Source: a virus
Strand: one strand, 5' to 3'
Virus record (IMG/VR): IMGVR_UViG_3300025889_000089
Coordinates: 1-64,000 of that record
DNA: 64,000 nucleotides
Below, piece by piece: positions 50,955-58,829 of the stretch. Each line of letters starts with the position of its first letter. Positions within the stretch are counted from its first letter, which is position 1. Below the pieces are notes generated by a model, which did not search any database, was not told the origin of the DNA, and saw only the letters and a list, made by a program, of their open reading frames with translations. The translations under genes were made by a program, and so were the position numbers.

Positions 50955-51435
50955 TGTTGAAAGTCATTCCGCCAAACATTCTTACAGAGTTATAGCACAC
51001 GGATATTTTCCAAGGTGCGGCTGGTGGTTCTGCTGCTTCCATACCTTTTTTAAATATATCATCACAAACCTTGCGTGATACTTGCCAATCTGCTACATCT
51101 ACTCTACGTAGTGTTTGATATAAAAGATCGTGGATAACTGCTGCTCTTGCGATATCCCACGGCGAAATAACAACCCAAGCCCCTCTTGGAATACTTGCTA
51201 AATCGGTAATGAAGCCTTCATTACAAGTGAGTGTGATGGTTCTTACACCTTTGACTTTTCTGCTACGAAGGTTCTTGGTTTTAGTAAGACCCATTTCTTT
51301 TAGGATTTCATATTCTTCATCAGTGCCTTCCCAAGTGAAAGATAGTGCTTCACTTAGTTCCCAGCGATATTTTACCTTTTTTTCGTATGGTCCGGGACCG
51401 AGAAAGTTTGCTTTTAGAAGACCGTTAAAGCCCAT
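50950..51435 (-). CDS. DUF1353-family protein
   Basis: 161 residues. EGFITDLASIPRGAWVVISP followed by DIARAAVIHDLLYQTLRRVD is the DUF1353 (PF07087) core, with HD and aspartate residues conserved; CDDIFKKGMEA and YNSVRMFGG complete the family pattern. Common in phages, function unknown. A 23-nt leader with GGAG follows a late promoter. Confidence 0.8.
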   Translation of the reverse strand: MGFNGLLKANFLGPGPYEKKVKYRWELSEALSFTWEGTDEEYEILKEMGLTKTKNLRSRKVKGVRTITLTCNEGFITDLASIPRGAWVVISPWDIARAAVIHDLLYQTLRRVDVADWQVSRKVCDDIFKKGMEAAEPPAAPWKISVCYNSVRMFGGMTFNK

Positions 51436-51458
51436 GATTGTTCTCCAATTCTTTTATG

Positions 51459-51466
51459 TATTTATT
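51459..51466 (-). promoter_or_regulatory. T4-type late promoter (AATAAATA)
   Basis: Minus strand, 23-nt leader with GGAG before ATG 51435. Confidence 0.6.
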
Positions 51467-51475
51467 TTACAAGGG

Positions 51476-51482
51476 CTAAATA
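51476..51482 (+). promoter_or_regulatory. T4-type late promoter abutting start codon
   Basis: CTAAATA, 4 nt, then ATG 51487. Confidence 0.5.
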
Positions 51483-51486
51483 TAGT

Positions 51487-51735
51487 ATGATGAAACGCAA
51501 AACCCGTAGCATTCTAGAAGAACTAGACAGTATAGTAATAGAGCGTGATAGAGTTCACGTTCTAGAGAATCGTGGTAATAATATTATCGATTCTGCTATG
51601 AATCTTATATCAATGATTCACGAGAGTTATGATCAAGAGACAGCAGCAGATTTGGAAAAACGACTTATCAACGCTATCCGTACTAAAGACCCTAGAAAGT
51701 TTATCAGGGGTGTGAAGAAGTTGAGGGACTACTAA
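51487..51735 (+). CDS. Conserved small phage protein
   Basis: 82 residues, MMKRKTRSILEELDSIVIER start with GNNIIDSAMNLISMIHESYD and a basic end (FIRGVKKLRDY). Matches a small helical protein conserved in marine T4-like phages near head genes. Function unknown. Stop overlaps the next start (TAATG). Confidence 0.68.
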   Translation: MMKRKTRSILEELDSIVIERDRVHVLENRGNNIIDSAMNLISMIHESYDQETAADLEKRLINAIRTKDPRKFIRGVKKLRDY

Positions 51736-51980
51736 TGGCTGATATTAAGAAACTTATGGACACAATCACCGAAATAGAACGCAGCACAGAACTAGATGAT
51801 TTTGCTGCTGGGAAGACGGATGATTTTAAGAAAAAATGGGCAAGAGCAAATGCTGAAATGAGAAAGCTTATTGGTCTATATATACAGTACAAGCATAATA
51901 TGAATCTGGCTGATATTAATGACGAGATTTATGCCTTGGATTCTATTATAGCTAAAATTAACGATAAGATGTACGGGTAA
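51735..51980 (+). CDS. Small helical protein with MADIKKLM motif
   Basis: 81 residues. N-terminus MADIKKLMDTITEIERSTEL shares the IKKLM/(I)E pattern of 503 and 16958. The rest is helical with a KKWARAN segment. Possibly one of the internal-head protein set (inference). Co-translated with the upstream gene. Confidence 0.62.
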   Translation: MADIKKLMDTITEIERSTELDDFAAGKTDDFKKKWARANAEMRKLIGLYIQYKHNMNLADINDEIYALDSIIAKINDKMYG

Positions 51981-51988
51981 AATAACTA

Positions 51989-52774
51989 ATGACTGAATAC
52001 ACTTTTTGGAAAGACGATATTTTTGAGAATGAAGAAGACAAATGGCTTGAAGAGAGACAGTGGATTAGTATTCCTGTTTCTGAGAGTTCTGAGAAGTATT
52101 CCTTTCTAAAAGGCGAACTACAGGAAGCCCGTTATATTCGTATTCCACGCAACGCCGCTGGACATACGATGGCGGATATCGGTGAAACCTTTTTTGAGCA
52201 TATGATTATGCTACAGCAACTACGCCACGAAAACCCAGAAGCCGCTGCAAAATACGCCAAAGACACACTAAAGTTCTATGACTTTAGTAATGTCCGTTCT
52301 GGTGCTACCGACCTACATAACCTTGCTTCTATCATTATGAATCCAAGCAAGTTTAAGGATGAGGTTGGCGCTGATAGCGGTATTCGTATTCCAGAACTAC
52401 AGTTTAAGCGTTGGTTACGAGATATCAAGGCGGGTAATATGAATACATCTGTTGATAGGCAGTTTCTATATAAGCTAGAGAAAGAACTTGGTATCAAAAA
52501 CAGTATTCTTCGTAATATGAGAAGAATCGTTCAGGACTATTCTATGGCTTCCCCCAATGAACGCAAAATGATATCAACAAGACTAATGCTACATTTCCGT
52601 CAGGATCGTCGTTTTATGAGTGATATCTTCAAGCCTTGGGCAAGTACCACAAAAGGTATGGTTCCTAATCCTGAAGATATGGAAAAAGCACAGGATAAGG
52701 GTTTCAAAGTACCATTATGGGCGAAGGCTGCTGGGGCATTTGCCGCTGGATATTGGTTAGGTACTAAAATATAG
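51989..52774 (+). CDS. Phage protein with C-terminal hydrophobic helix
   Basis: 261 residues, MTEYTFWKDDIFENEEDKWL start. Central helical region, then basic segments (RRIVQDYSM, RLMLHFRQDRRFM) and a final LWAKAAGAFAAGYWLGTKI that could be a single membrane-active helix. Unrecognised; the order of genes suggests a virion-associated protein (inference). Confidence 0.62.
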   Translation: MTEYTFWKDDIFENEEDKWLEERQWISIPVSESSEKYSFLKGELQEARYIRIPRNAAGHTMADIGETFFEHMIMLQQLRHENPEAAAKYAKDTLKFYDFSNVRSGATDLHNLASIIMNPSKFKDEVGADSGIRIPELQFKRWLRDIKAGNMNTSVDRQFLYKLEKELGIKNSILRNMRRIVQDYSMASPNERKMISTRLMLHFRQDRRFMSDIFKPWASTTKGMVPNPEDMEKAQDKGFKVPLWAKAAGAFAAGYWLGTKI

Positions 52775-52804
52775 AGTTATTATAGGTATTTTTTCAACGA
52801 AAAT

Positions 52805-52812
52805 GATAAATA
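52805..52812 (+). promoter_or_regulatory. T4-type late promoter (GATAAATA)
   Basis: 56-nt leader to ATG 52869, the longest late leader in the window, with AAAGGA before the start. Confidence 0.65.
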
Positions 52813-52868
52813 AAAGTAAGGAAGTAGTTTATCTACGACCATTACATTTTAGATAAAGGAATAGTAAA

Positions 52869-53276
52869 ATGGCAACAGTAACAAGAACAAATGGTAGTGC
52901 ATTTGGTGTACCACACGTTGACCGTGCCACAGCAGGTAGCGGTGCAATCACAGCAGACGAAGCAGTAATCCTAGACGGACCACAGCTTGACTTCTTCTCA
53001 ATCGTCGTTCAGACACCATCTGACGACAACGTTGACCTACGCAACGAACTAGATGCTGGCGAAGCAGTTGAAGGAATTCTAACAGAAATCCAAACTCGCG
53101 GCACAATCGCTATGTATCAAGTTGAAGGTGATAACACAGGTCACATTTCCGTAGCTGTTTACCCAGCAGGCGTTTGGACAGCAGCAACACTACAAACTGC
53201 ACTTCGTGCAATCTCACCAAACTCACTAGAAATTGGTGGCACAGACGTAACAGACTCAGGCTTCGAACTAGTCTAA
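52869..53276 (+). CDS. Small abundant-type virion protein (possible decoration protein)
   Basis: 135 residues, Ala/Thr/Asp-rich, beta-rich, no Cys, acidic: MATVTRTNGSAFGVPHVDRA start and GISVAVYP-like strands (GHISVAVYPAGVWTAATLQT). It stands alone between a late promoter with a long leader and a strong terminator, an arrangement expected for a highly made structural protein. Decoration or fibre-tip function is inference; no family recognised. Confidence 0.65.
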   Translation: MATVTRTNGSAFGVPHVDRATAGSGAITADEAVILDGPQLDFFSIVVQTPSDDNVDLRNELDAGEAVEGILTEIQTRGTIAMYQVEGDNTGHISVAVYPAGVWTAATLQTALRAISPNSLEIGGTDVTDSGFELV

Positions 53277-53299
53277 GGTTAGTTACTAACTGATTTGGG

Positions 53300-53328
53300 A
53301 AAGCCCGGCTTTTAGTCGGGCTTTTTCT
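53300..53328 (+). terminator. Rho-independent terminator
   Basis: 10-bp stem AAAGCCCGGC/GTCGGGCTTT (one G-U pair), loop TTTTA, then TTCTTT; ends the monocistronic virion gene. Confidence 0.9.
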
Positions 53329-53333
53329 TTGCC

Positions 53334-53341
53334 TATAAATA
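53334..53341 (+). promoter_or_regulatory. Consensus T4 late promoter abutting start codon
   Basis: TATAAATA, 5 nt, then ATG 53347. Confidence 0.75.
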
Positions 53342-53346
53342 TCCCT

Positions 53347-53754
53347 ATGAATAACCTTGAGTGTTTGTATAGGGAACATCCTAACATAAAACCTACCCCC
53401 TTACATAAACTATCTCCGACAACATATCATATGGATGGTCGATGGGAATGGCGGGACTTACCTAGTCTTCAAAAAGATGGATTGATATACCCAATACTTT
53501 ACCGTAAAGTCACACCAGAATGGTGGAATAAAACATTTACAAACGCTTTTAAACACCTAGAATGCTGGGACAAAATAAAAGACCCAAAGATAAACGAAGA
53601 TGGTATGATATGGTCTATTTCTCTTGGGAACAATCGTATTATATGTGCGGAACATCTTGGGTATGACCATATTGACGCTATATTCTTTGATAATCTACCA
53701 AAACTAGTCAAGTACACCCATTTCATAAAAGAACAGAATCCCTACAAGGCATAA
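53347..53754 (+). CDS. ParB/sulfiredoxin-fold-like protein
   Basis: 135 residues from ATG 53347. LPSLQKDGLIYPILYRKVTP and IWSISLGNNRIICAEHLGYD followed by IDAIFFDN follow the ParB N-terminal (CTPase/sulfiredoxin) pattern: a strand-helix with G-(I/L)-x-x-P-I then G-N-x-R-x-x-A-x-x-L-G. Related small phage proteins are widespread in marine phages. DNA-partition function should not be assumed. Confidence 0.65.
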   Translation: MNNLECLYREHPNIKPTPLHKLSPTTYHMDGRWEWRDLPSLQKDGLIYPILYRKVTPEWWNKTFTNAFKHLECWDKIKDPKINEDGMIWSISLGNNRIICAEHLGYDHIDAIFFDNLPKLVKYTHFIKEQNPYKA

Positions 53755-53757
53755 ATA
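53750..53757 (+). promoter_or_regulatory. T4-type late promoter abutting start codon
   Basis: CATAAATA overlapping the upstream stop, 4 nt, then ATG 53762. Confidence 0.62.
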
Positions 53758-53761
53758 CCAT

Positions 53762-54232
53762 ATGCGACTATTTGATTTATTTGAGACACGCACCGACGAA
53801 TCCCTAAAGGACTTCAGCTATGATATGGTAAAAACTGTCATGGATATGTTTGATATTGGGCAAGAGTTGGCTATTGAGGTAGTTGATAGAGTTCAGGATT
53901 ATGATGCCGCCGCATTGGCTCAAACATTAGAGCGTGGTGACCGTAGAGGTTTCGCACAACTGTATACCGATGCTAAAGCATCACTTGACGAAGGTATGGC
54001 GTGGGGAAGAAGCGGTAATAAGGTCGTAAAGAAGTTTCGTTGTACAGGTGGTCCAAGAAACGGTAGAGTAGTATCCAAGCCAGCACAATGTTTTGCTCCA
54101 CCCGACATCAAAAAGCGTATGACTCTAAAGCGCACAAAAGCGAAAATGGGCAAGAAAATGGCTCGTAAGCGTAAAAAGACAATGCGTACAAATGCGGCAT
54201 CAAAGCGTGTCCAAGCAATGAATAAAAGGTAA
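53762..54232 (+). CDS. Internal-head-type basic protein
   Basis: 156 residues. N-terminus MRLFDLFETRTDE resembles a capsid-targeting peptide (LFE site). C-terminal half from about residue 84 is very basic (KKFRCTGGPRNGRVVSKPAQ, then CFAPPDIKKRMTLKRTKAKM and repeated K/R clusters), a module I know from marine T4-like phage virion proteins. Probably packaged with and bound to DNA (inference). First of a run of such genes from 53.7 to 57.5 kb. Confidence 0.7.
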   Translation: MRLFDLFETRTDESLKDFSYDMVKTVMDMFDIGQELAIEVVDRVQDYDAAALAQTLERGDRRGFAQLYTDAKASLDEGMAWGRSGNKVVKKFRCTGGPRNGRVVSKPAQCFAPPDIKKRMTLKRTKAKMGKKMARKRKKTMRTNAASKRVQAMNKR

Positions 54233-54236
54233 AAAA

Positions 54237-55133
54237 ATGAAAATCAACCAGATTATCACCGAAAAATCAAGTAGTAAGAAACAGGCTAAGACAATGACAG
54301 CAGCTTGTAAATCTGCAAAGTTCCGCAAGAAGGTAGATATTCCTAAGAAAGTTGCTTGTGATTATCACGAGAAAGATAAAGGAACGTTTCATGAATCAAT
54401 GGGACCAGACAGAAGCCAAACATCAAAGTTATTTTATAGTCGTGTCATAAACCATTTGAAATATTGGATTGATGCTGTTCGCCACGAATATATTCTTCAT
54501 TGGCCTAAACTAGAAAGTTATATGCATGATTTGCTTACCGATAACGAATATTGGACTTGGAAAAACAACTTCAATGGGCGATTCCCGACAAGACTAAAAG
54601 TTCAACTTGACCTGTTGGGAAATATTACGAAGAATTATTATGATAGTATTAGAAATATCCCCGGTAAGGTTCCAAGTAGAGAACAAAAAAATGCCGCATA
54701 TCAGCAATTCAAAGAAGATTATACTGAAGCTATGATCAAATTTGCCGAACATATGCAAAAGTATTATAACGCTGAAATCAAGCCGTATATTGGCGGTGTG
54801 ACTGAAGACATCAATGATATAGAATTCCAACAACAGAATAACATTGTTATGAAAACAAAAGACGGCCAGGATGTGAATACCAATATGGATGATCCAGCAA
54901 CACCAACTCTTGTTCGTAACAAACAAACCAAGAAGCTTGAAGTAAAACCGGCTGGCGAAAATCTAAACAAAGCTGAATACGATGCCGTTGATGATACTGA
55001 CCCAAATAAAGCTAAGAAAGTTCAGCAAGAACTAGAAAAACAGAAAAAAGAACAGGAGCGTGAAGCCCGTAAAGCACAACTACAGGCACAACGTCAGCAA
55101 ACAACCACAGGCACAGGAGCAACCGGAGCCTAA
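54237..55133 (+). CDS. Probable internal-head protein
   Basis: 298 residues. N-terminus MKINQIITEKSSS has an ITE cleavage-like site. MTAACKSAKFRKKVDIPKKV then ACDYHEKDKG is a short Cys-containing module found in other marine phage head proteins. A central helical domain (residues about 65-190) and a Gln/Lys/Glu-rich C-terminal tail (EKQKKEQEREARKAQLQAQR) follow. Likely virion protein; exact function unknown. Confidence 0.68.
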   Translation: MKINQIITEKSSSKKQAKTMTAACKSAKFRKKVDIPKKVACDYHEKDKGTFHESMGPDRSQTSKLFYSRVINHLKYWIDAVRHEYILHWPKLESYMHDLLTDNEYWTWKNNFNGRFPTRLKVQLDLLGNITKNYYDSIRNIPGKVPSREQKNAAYQQFKEDYTEAMIKFAEHMQKYYNAEIKPYIGGVTEDINDIEFQQQNNIVMKTKDGQDVNTNMDDPATPTLVRNKQTKKLEVKPAGENLNKAEYDAVDDTDPNKAKKVQQELEKQKKEQEREARKAQLQAQRQQTTTGTGATGA

Positions 55134-55134
55134 A

Positions 55135-55371
55135 ATGAAACTGGCAGAAATTTTAAACAGCGTCCCAACTTTCATAACTAATGATGAGGCATCTCTTGCT
55201 AACCGTATCAAACACGAGGGGAAAGTCAACAAGAAAGACTTGACCGAGCAAGATTTGGTTATTGCTGATACGTTAGTTAATAAGAATGTGTTGAAGAGAC
55301 GGAGAAATGGAAAGGAAGTCTATTTTGTCAGAAACGATGATAAACAAGATAATCAACCGATTACTGATTGA
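55135..55371 (+). CDS. Small protein with capsid-targeting-like start
   Basis: 78 residues from ATG 55135. MKLAEILNSVPTF followed by a small helix-turn-helix-like segment (SLANRIKHEGKVNKKDLTEQ, VLKRRRNGKEVYF), which could be a winged-helix fragment. Start lies 1 nt after the upstream stop; the next gene starts inside its end. Confidence 0.62.
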   Translation: MKLAEILNSVPTFITNDEASLANRIKHEGKVNKKDLTEQDLVIADTLVNKNVLKRRRNGKEVYFVRNDDKQDNQPITD

Positions 55372-55753
55372 AGCCAAGGATAAACTTCTTATTGCTGATT
55401 TGGGCAACAAAATCAAAGTTGGTCCATATGATATCATTCAACACGGTAATGTGTTTAGAATAATGCGTGAAGATGTTGATATTGATGAGTTCAACAGTAA
55501 GAAAGCAGTAATAGCATATGCTATATCACTATTCAACCGATTACCAACTAAAACAATCAAAGACCAAGATATGAAGATTGGTAAGTATCGTGACGATATC
55601 CGTTTCTATCGTCGTTCTTTGCTTATCGCACAGAAGAAACATGATTATACCAGAGAAGAAGTTATGATGTGTCGTATTGATGCTGCTTTCCGTGACCTAA
55701 ATATTACTAAACATAGACTTTTAGAAGAAATAAAAAATATCAAAATAGCATAA
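55337..55753 (+). CDS. Small basic/helical head-type protein
   Basis: 138 residues from ATG 55337. MINKIINRLLIEAKDKLLIA has an LIEA site similar to prohead-protease targets. IKVGPYDIIQHGNVFRI then KYRDDIRFYRRSLLIAQKKH and a helical end. It overlaps the upstream gene by 35 nt. Function unknown; grouped by context with internal-head proteins. Confidence 0.62.
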   Translation: MINKIINRLLIEAKDKLLIADLGNKIKVGPYDIIQHGNVFRIMREDVDIDEFNSKKAVIAYAISLFNRLPTKTIKDQDMKIGKYRDDIRFYRRSLLIAQKKHDYTREEVMMCRIDAAFRDLNITKHRLLEEIKNIKIA

Positions 55754-55756
55754 ATA
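55749..55756 (+). promoter_or_regulatory. T4-type late promoter (CATAAATA)
   Basis: Overlaps the upstream stop; 20-nt leader with CGAGGA before ATG 55777. Confidence 0.62.
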
Positions 55757-55776
55757 GTATAAACGAGGACTCTTAA

Positions 55777-56532
55777 ATGAAACTTACAAACTTTAACGAA
55801 ACGCTATCAAGCAGCAAACTAAACAACGCCCTAAAGGATAAGTTTGGTTACCGTCTAAACCTTGACGAACTACCACTTGACCGTGCCCAGAAAATGCTTA
55901 TTTCTGTAAATCACACATTGAAAGAAGCAGTATCCAAGGCTGGTGAAAAGGCTCGTTCTTCCAAGGTATATGCTGAAAAGAAACTTATCGCTGAAACATT
56001 AGAAAAGTTCGTAGCAGAGAAAACTAAAATCATTGCTATGGAAAAACGCCGTGCAATCCTGAAGCGTAAGCTAAACGAAGCAGAGCAACAGGAAGCAGAA
56101 GTTGTTCTAGCAGCAAAAGATATGGTTGACCGTATGCAGAAAATGGTTGAAGACCTTGGCGAAATGCAGAACGAACAGATTCTACCATTGGTTGATCAAA
56201 TCCGTCAAACACTCGGCGACGAAACAGCAACATCATTTGAAAGTGCAATGACCGCAGCAGTTACATCTGCTATGGACGCAGTTCGCCAAGCTCGCACAGA
56301 TGCAGACGGCGCAGCACGTATCCTATCTGGCGGTGAAGCACCAGACAATATGATGGGTGGTGAAACTGATGAACTAGATGCTGGCGGTGAAGAACCGATG
56401 GCTGATATTCCAGCAGATGCCGAAGAACCAGCAGCAGAGCCAGAAACGGATGCCGCACCAGAAGATGATGGTGAGGTTGACATGGGGCGTGAAAAGCGTG
56501 ATGAAGTTGAACTAGACCTATCTGGTCTATAA
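55777..56532 (+). CDS. Coiled-coil scaffold-type protein with acidic tail
   Basis: 251 residues. MKLTNFNETLSSSKLNNALK start (FNE site). Residues about 60-170 are long helices with heptad character (AAKDMVDRMQKMVEDLGEMQ). The last about 70 residues are acidic, rich in Gly, Ala, Pro and Glu (GGEEPMADIPADAEEPAAEP), ending VDMGREKRDEVELDLSGL. Coiled coil plus acidic tail is the usual look of prohead core proteins (T4 gp22/gp67), but no sequence identity is claimed. Confidence 0.68.
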   Translation: MKLTNFNETLSSSKLNNALKDKFGYRLNLDELPLDRAQKMLISVNHTLKEAVSKAGEKARSSKVYAEKKLIAETLEKFVAEKTKIIAMEKRRAILKRKLNEAEQQEAEVVLAAKDMVDRMQKMVEDLGEMQNEQILPLVDQIRQTLGDETATSFESAMTAAVTSAMDAVRQARTDADGAARILSGGEAPDNMMGGETDELDAGGEEPMADIPADAEEPAAEPETDAAPEDDGEVDMGREKRDEVELDLSGL

Positions 56533-56544
56533 GAGGCGTCTTCT

Positions 56545-57018
56545 ATGAGATTAGTTGAGTTCAATAATTCTATCCCAACTCTAGTCGGGTTAGTATCACA
56601 TCTGAAAAGAAAGGCTGAAGGCAAAGAGTCCGCTAGAGTCCGTACAAAATCTTTTCTGAAGATGCTACATAACCTTGGCGTGAGCATGGATGTGAATGCT
56701 CTCAACAATCTTTTAGGTGGTGGCGCTGTATCTAATCTAATATCAAGCGCAGATGATGAGTGGGTAGAACTCAACATGACAGGTGATGCACCTTTAGATG
56801 ATGAACCTTTGGACCTTGGTATGGATGATACGGGAGGTGAAGAAGACATGGACCTTGACCTCGGTGGTGACGAAGATATGGGAATGGGTGCCGAAGAACC
56901 CGCTGGTGCTACAACCGATGAGTTTGAGCAACCAGAAATGGGTGGTGCCCCAGCCGCACAATCACCACAACAAAAAGTACAGAATATGGCGAAGTCAGCT
57001 TTGTCTAGGAGACAATAA
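56545..57018 (+). CDS. Acidic head-type protein
   Basis: 157 residues. N-terminus MRLVEFNNSIPTLVGLVSHL, then KRKAEGKESARVRTKSFLKM, a small helical domain, and a long acidic Gly/Asp/Met-rich stretch (EEDMDLDLGGDEDMGMGAEE) with a Gln-rich end. The last 56 bases are the start of a 69-bp direct repeat. Stop overlaps the next start (TAATG). Function unknown. Confidence 0.65.
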   Translation: MRLVEFNNSIPTLVGLVSHLKRKAEGKESARVRTKSFLKMLHNLGVSMDVNALNNLLGGGAVSNLISSADDEWVELNMTGDAPLDDEPLDLGMDDTGGEEDMDLDLGGDEDMGMGAEEPAGATTDEFEQPEMGGAPAAQSPQQKVQNMAKSALSRRQ

Positions 57019-57031
57019 TGAGTGATTTAGA
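56963..57031 (+). repeat. Direct repeat copy A (69 bp exact)
   Basis: Identical to 57346-57414, offset 383 bp; covers the end of the 56545 gene and the start of the 57018 gene. Diverged similarity continues for about 40 bp downstream. Confidence 0.9.
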
Positions 57032-57332
57032 ACGTATACTAAAACTAGCAGGAATGAACGGTCTATACGAAACCGATGTGGAACAAGCACAAGTCCGTGA
57101 AATTGATAGTATTCAAGAATCAAAAGGTAAATCCTATACTCCTGTTATGATAGCAGACAATGTTCGTGCGAGAGCAGATCATTGGAGTGAATCCTTTGGT
57201 GAGAAAGAACTATGGTGGGAGCTAGAAATTAATATTGATGGACAATGGCAAAGTGTTCAGGGTGGTCCTTCTGATTCTGACCTTTGGCGCAAAATGGGCG
57301 TTGCCAAGGAAATCAAGGCACAGGAGCGGTAA
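57018..57332 (+). CDS. LAGM-motif protein
   Basis: 104 residues. MSDLERILKLAGMNGLYETD is the clearest copy of the recurring motif, with an LYE site after it. Then a small domain (YTPVMIADNVRARADHWSES, LWWELEINIDGQWQSVQGGP). A second, shortened copy of this gene follows at 57401. Function unknown; likely head-packaged by motif association (inference). Confidence 0.65.
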   Translation: MSDLERILKLAGMNGLYETDVEQAQVREIDSIQESKGKSYTPVMIADNVRARADHWSESFGEKELWWELEINIDGQWQSVQGGPSDSDLWRKMGVAKEIKAQER

Positions 57333-57345
57333 TGAGCAAATCAAG

Positions 57346-57414
57346 CACCACAACAAAAAGTACAGAATATGGCGAAGTCAGCTTTGTCTAGGAGACAATA
57401 ATGAGTGATTTAGA
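57346..57414 (+). repeat. Direct repeat copy B (69 bp exact)
   Basis: Second copy of 56963-57031. The stretch upstream of 57401 encodes the old gene end out of any long frame (only a 19-codon ORF from 57332), so it is a duplication scar. Confidence 0.9.
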
Positions 57415-57502
57415 TAGAATACTGAAACTGGCTGGAATGAACGGTCTATACGAATCAGCACTAAACAGCTTCCTAGAAGTATCTATGGGGGATGACGAAT
57501 AA
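57401..57502 (+). CDS. LAGM mini-protein (33 aa) from duplication
   Basis: 33 residues, MSDLDRILKLAGMNGLYESA then a short acidic end. It has the same ribosome-binding region (AGGAGACAATA) as the 57018 gene and keeps the motif despite base changes downstream of the exact repeat (several synonymous), suggesting the peptide is maintained. The stop overlaps the next gene start (TAATG). Confidence 0.6.
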   Translation: MSDLDRILKLAGMNGLYESALNSFLEVSMGDDE

Positions 57503-57867
57503 TGGCTAACTTTCCAACAGCAGCACAGGCAAGAGAACGAGGACAAGGCAACCGTATCATTACGGAAGAGATTATGCTATTGGAACTTGCTATCCTTGAC
57601 GCAGTTTCTAGTGGTGCTTTGGAAGTTGAGTTTGGTGATTCACTTAGTGACTCCACACAATCCACAATATTGGTAAATGGAACAACAGTCACGGCATCCC
57701 CAATGACCGACGATGCTACATATTACAATGTATGGAAAGAAACTTCTACAGACGCCGCAAAGACCGAACAGATGAAAGAAGTTATTGACCATTTCCAAGC
57801 AAAGGGATATACAATCTCCCGTAGGTCTTCTAATAACACCACACTTTATTGGTTAATCTCTTGGTGA
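57502..57867 (+). CDS. Conserved phage virion-type protein
   Basis: 121 residues, MANFPTAAQARERGQGNRII start, with LLELAILDAVSSGALEVEFG and a C-terminal VIDHFQAKGYTISRRSSNNT. Resembles small structural proteins of marine phages. The 3' end overlaps the convergent gene by 38 nt. Confidence 0.62.
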   Translation: MANFPTAAQARERGQGNRIITEEIMLLELAILDAVSSGALEVEFGDSLSDSTQSTILVNGTTVTASPMTDDATYYNVWKETSTDAAKTEQMKEVIDHFQAKGYTISRRSSNNTTLYWLISW

Positions 57868-58801
57868 TTCTTTCATCAATATCAATACTATAAAGTAACT
57901 CTCTATTGTGACGAAGGACATCTTTCATTTCGTCTAGTATTATTTTCCAATCATCAAGTGAATAACCTTGTAGTTTTGATATGACATCACCAATCATCGT
58001 CAAACGTTTGCCATCACTAGCAACATCATCGTAACTTTCATCCCACCATTCACTAAATGTGATATAACCTTCATCATGCAACTGACGCAATCTTCCAACA
58101 GGCGCTGCTAATACAAATGGATGATTATTCGCTAATGCTGAATATGTTTTTTCGGTAAGAAACCCTTTTACGGCGGTTTTGTATTCTGTTTGATACGCTG
58201 TTTCTCCAATCACACTATAACAAGTTTTATGGAATATGTCATCTGGTAAGTTTCGAATAAGATTTGTACTGTCAAATGGCCTAACTGGATTGCATAGAGT
58301 ATTTGCTTGTTTTAGCTGTTCTTTTGTGAAACCCAACTCGCCTTTGAAAAAATAATCCATGTCCTTGATTTCCAAGTATGTAAGTATTCCCGTATCATTT
58401 AGCAGAGAAGCAATATACCGTCTATGTCCTATATCCTTGCCATTTAGACAAAGATGCGTGTGCGTTTTCTTGTCAATGTTTAGCGGAATGTTATCCCATA
58501 TGCGAGTAGCGGCATAGTCGTGTATCGGAAAGTAAATCAACTCCAAGTTGTTTGTGCGATGTAAGTGATAGTTGCTGTCGCCAGTTATATAATACCCGTT
58601 ATATCTCCTATCAAAAAACTCTAGTTCTTCCCTGATAAGAAACTCGGCAGCATGCCAAAAAACAACTGGTAAGGTATCATCTACTGTATATTCTTTCGGG
58701 TCAAACACTTGAATGTAAGTGAAATCTAAATCGATATGATTGTCTGTCATGTGAAACCAGCATTTTTCACGACTAAAACTATCAACAAAAAATATTGACA
58801 T
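57830..58801 (-). CDS. Putative glycosyltransferase with EK motif
   Basis: 323 residues. Key segment GFLTEKTYSALANNHPFVLA followed by RLRQLHDEGYITFSEWWDES, the same pattern as the gene at 36260 (minus), so these are distant paralogues. N-terminal part differs (WFHMTDNHIDLDFTYIQVFD). Likely transferase by analogy with GT10/GT47-type C-terminal motifs; uncertain. Starts 4 nt after a late promoter. Confidence 0.6.
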   Translation of the reverse strand: MSIFFVDSFSREKCWFHMTDNHIDLDFTYIQVFDPKEYTVDDTLPVVFWHAAEFLIREELEFFDRRYNGYYITGDSNYHLHRTNNLELIYFPIHDYAATRIWDNIPLNIDKKTHTHLCLNGKDIGHRRYIASLLNDTGILTYLEIKDMDYFFKGELGFTKEQLKQANTLCNPVRPFDSTNLIRNLPDDIFHKTCYSVIGETAYQTEYKTAVKGFLTEKTYSALANNHPFVLAAPVGRLRQLHDEGYITFSEWWDESYDDVASDGKRLTMIGDVISKLQGYSLDDWKIILDEMKDVLRHNRELLYSIDIDERITKRLTNKVWCY

Positions 58802-58823
58802 ATCGTATTTATTGATATATAAT
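58795..58823 (+). promoter_or_regulatory. Sigma-70 promoter giving a leaderless mRNA
   Basis: TTGACA, 17 bp, TATAAT. The predicted +1 is the A of the ATG at 58830. It interleaves with the divergent late promoter at 58806-58813. Confidence 0.82.
58806..58813 (-). promoter_or_regulatory. T4-type late promoter abutting start codon
   Basis: AATAAATA on the minus strand, 4 nt from ATG 58801; lies inside the spacer of the plus-strand sigma-70 promoter. Confidence 0.6.
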
Positions 58824-58829
58824 AGTGAT

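Noticed and set aside
57332-57391. 19-codon ORF starting at 57332
   Set aside because: It reads the duplicated end of the 56545 gene in another frame; a duplication scar rather than a gene.
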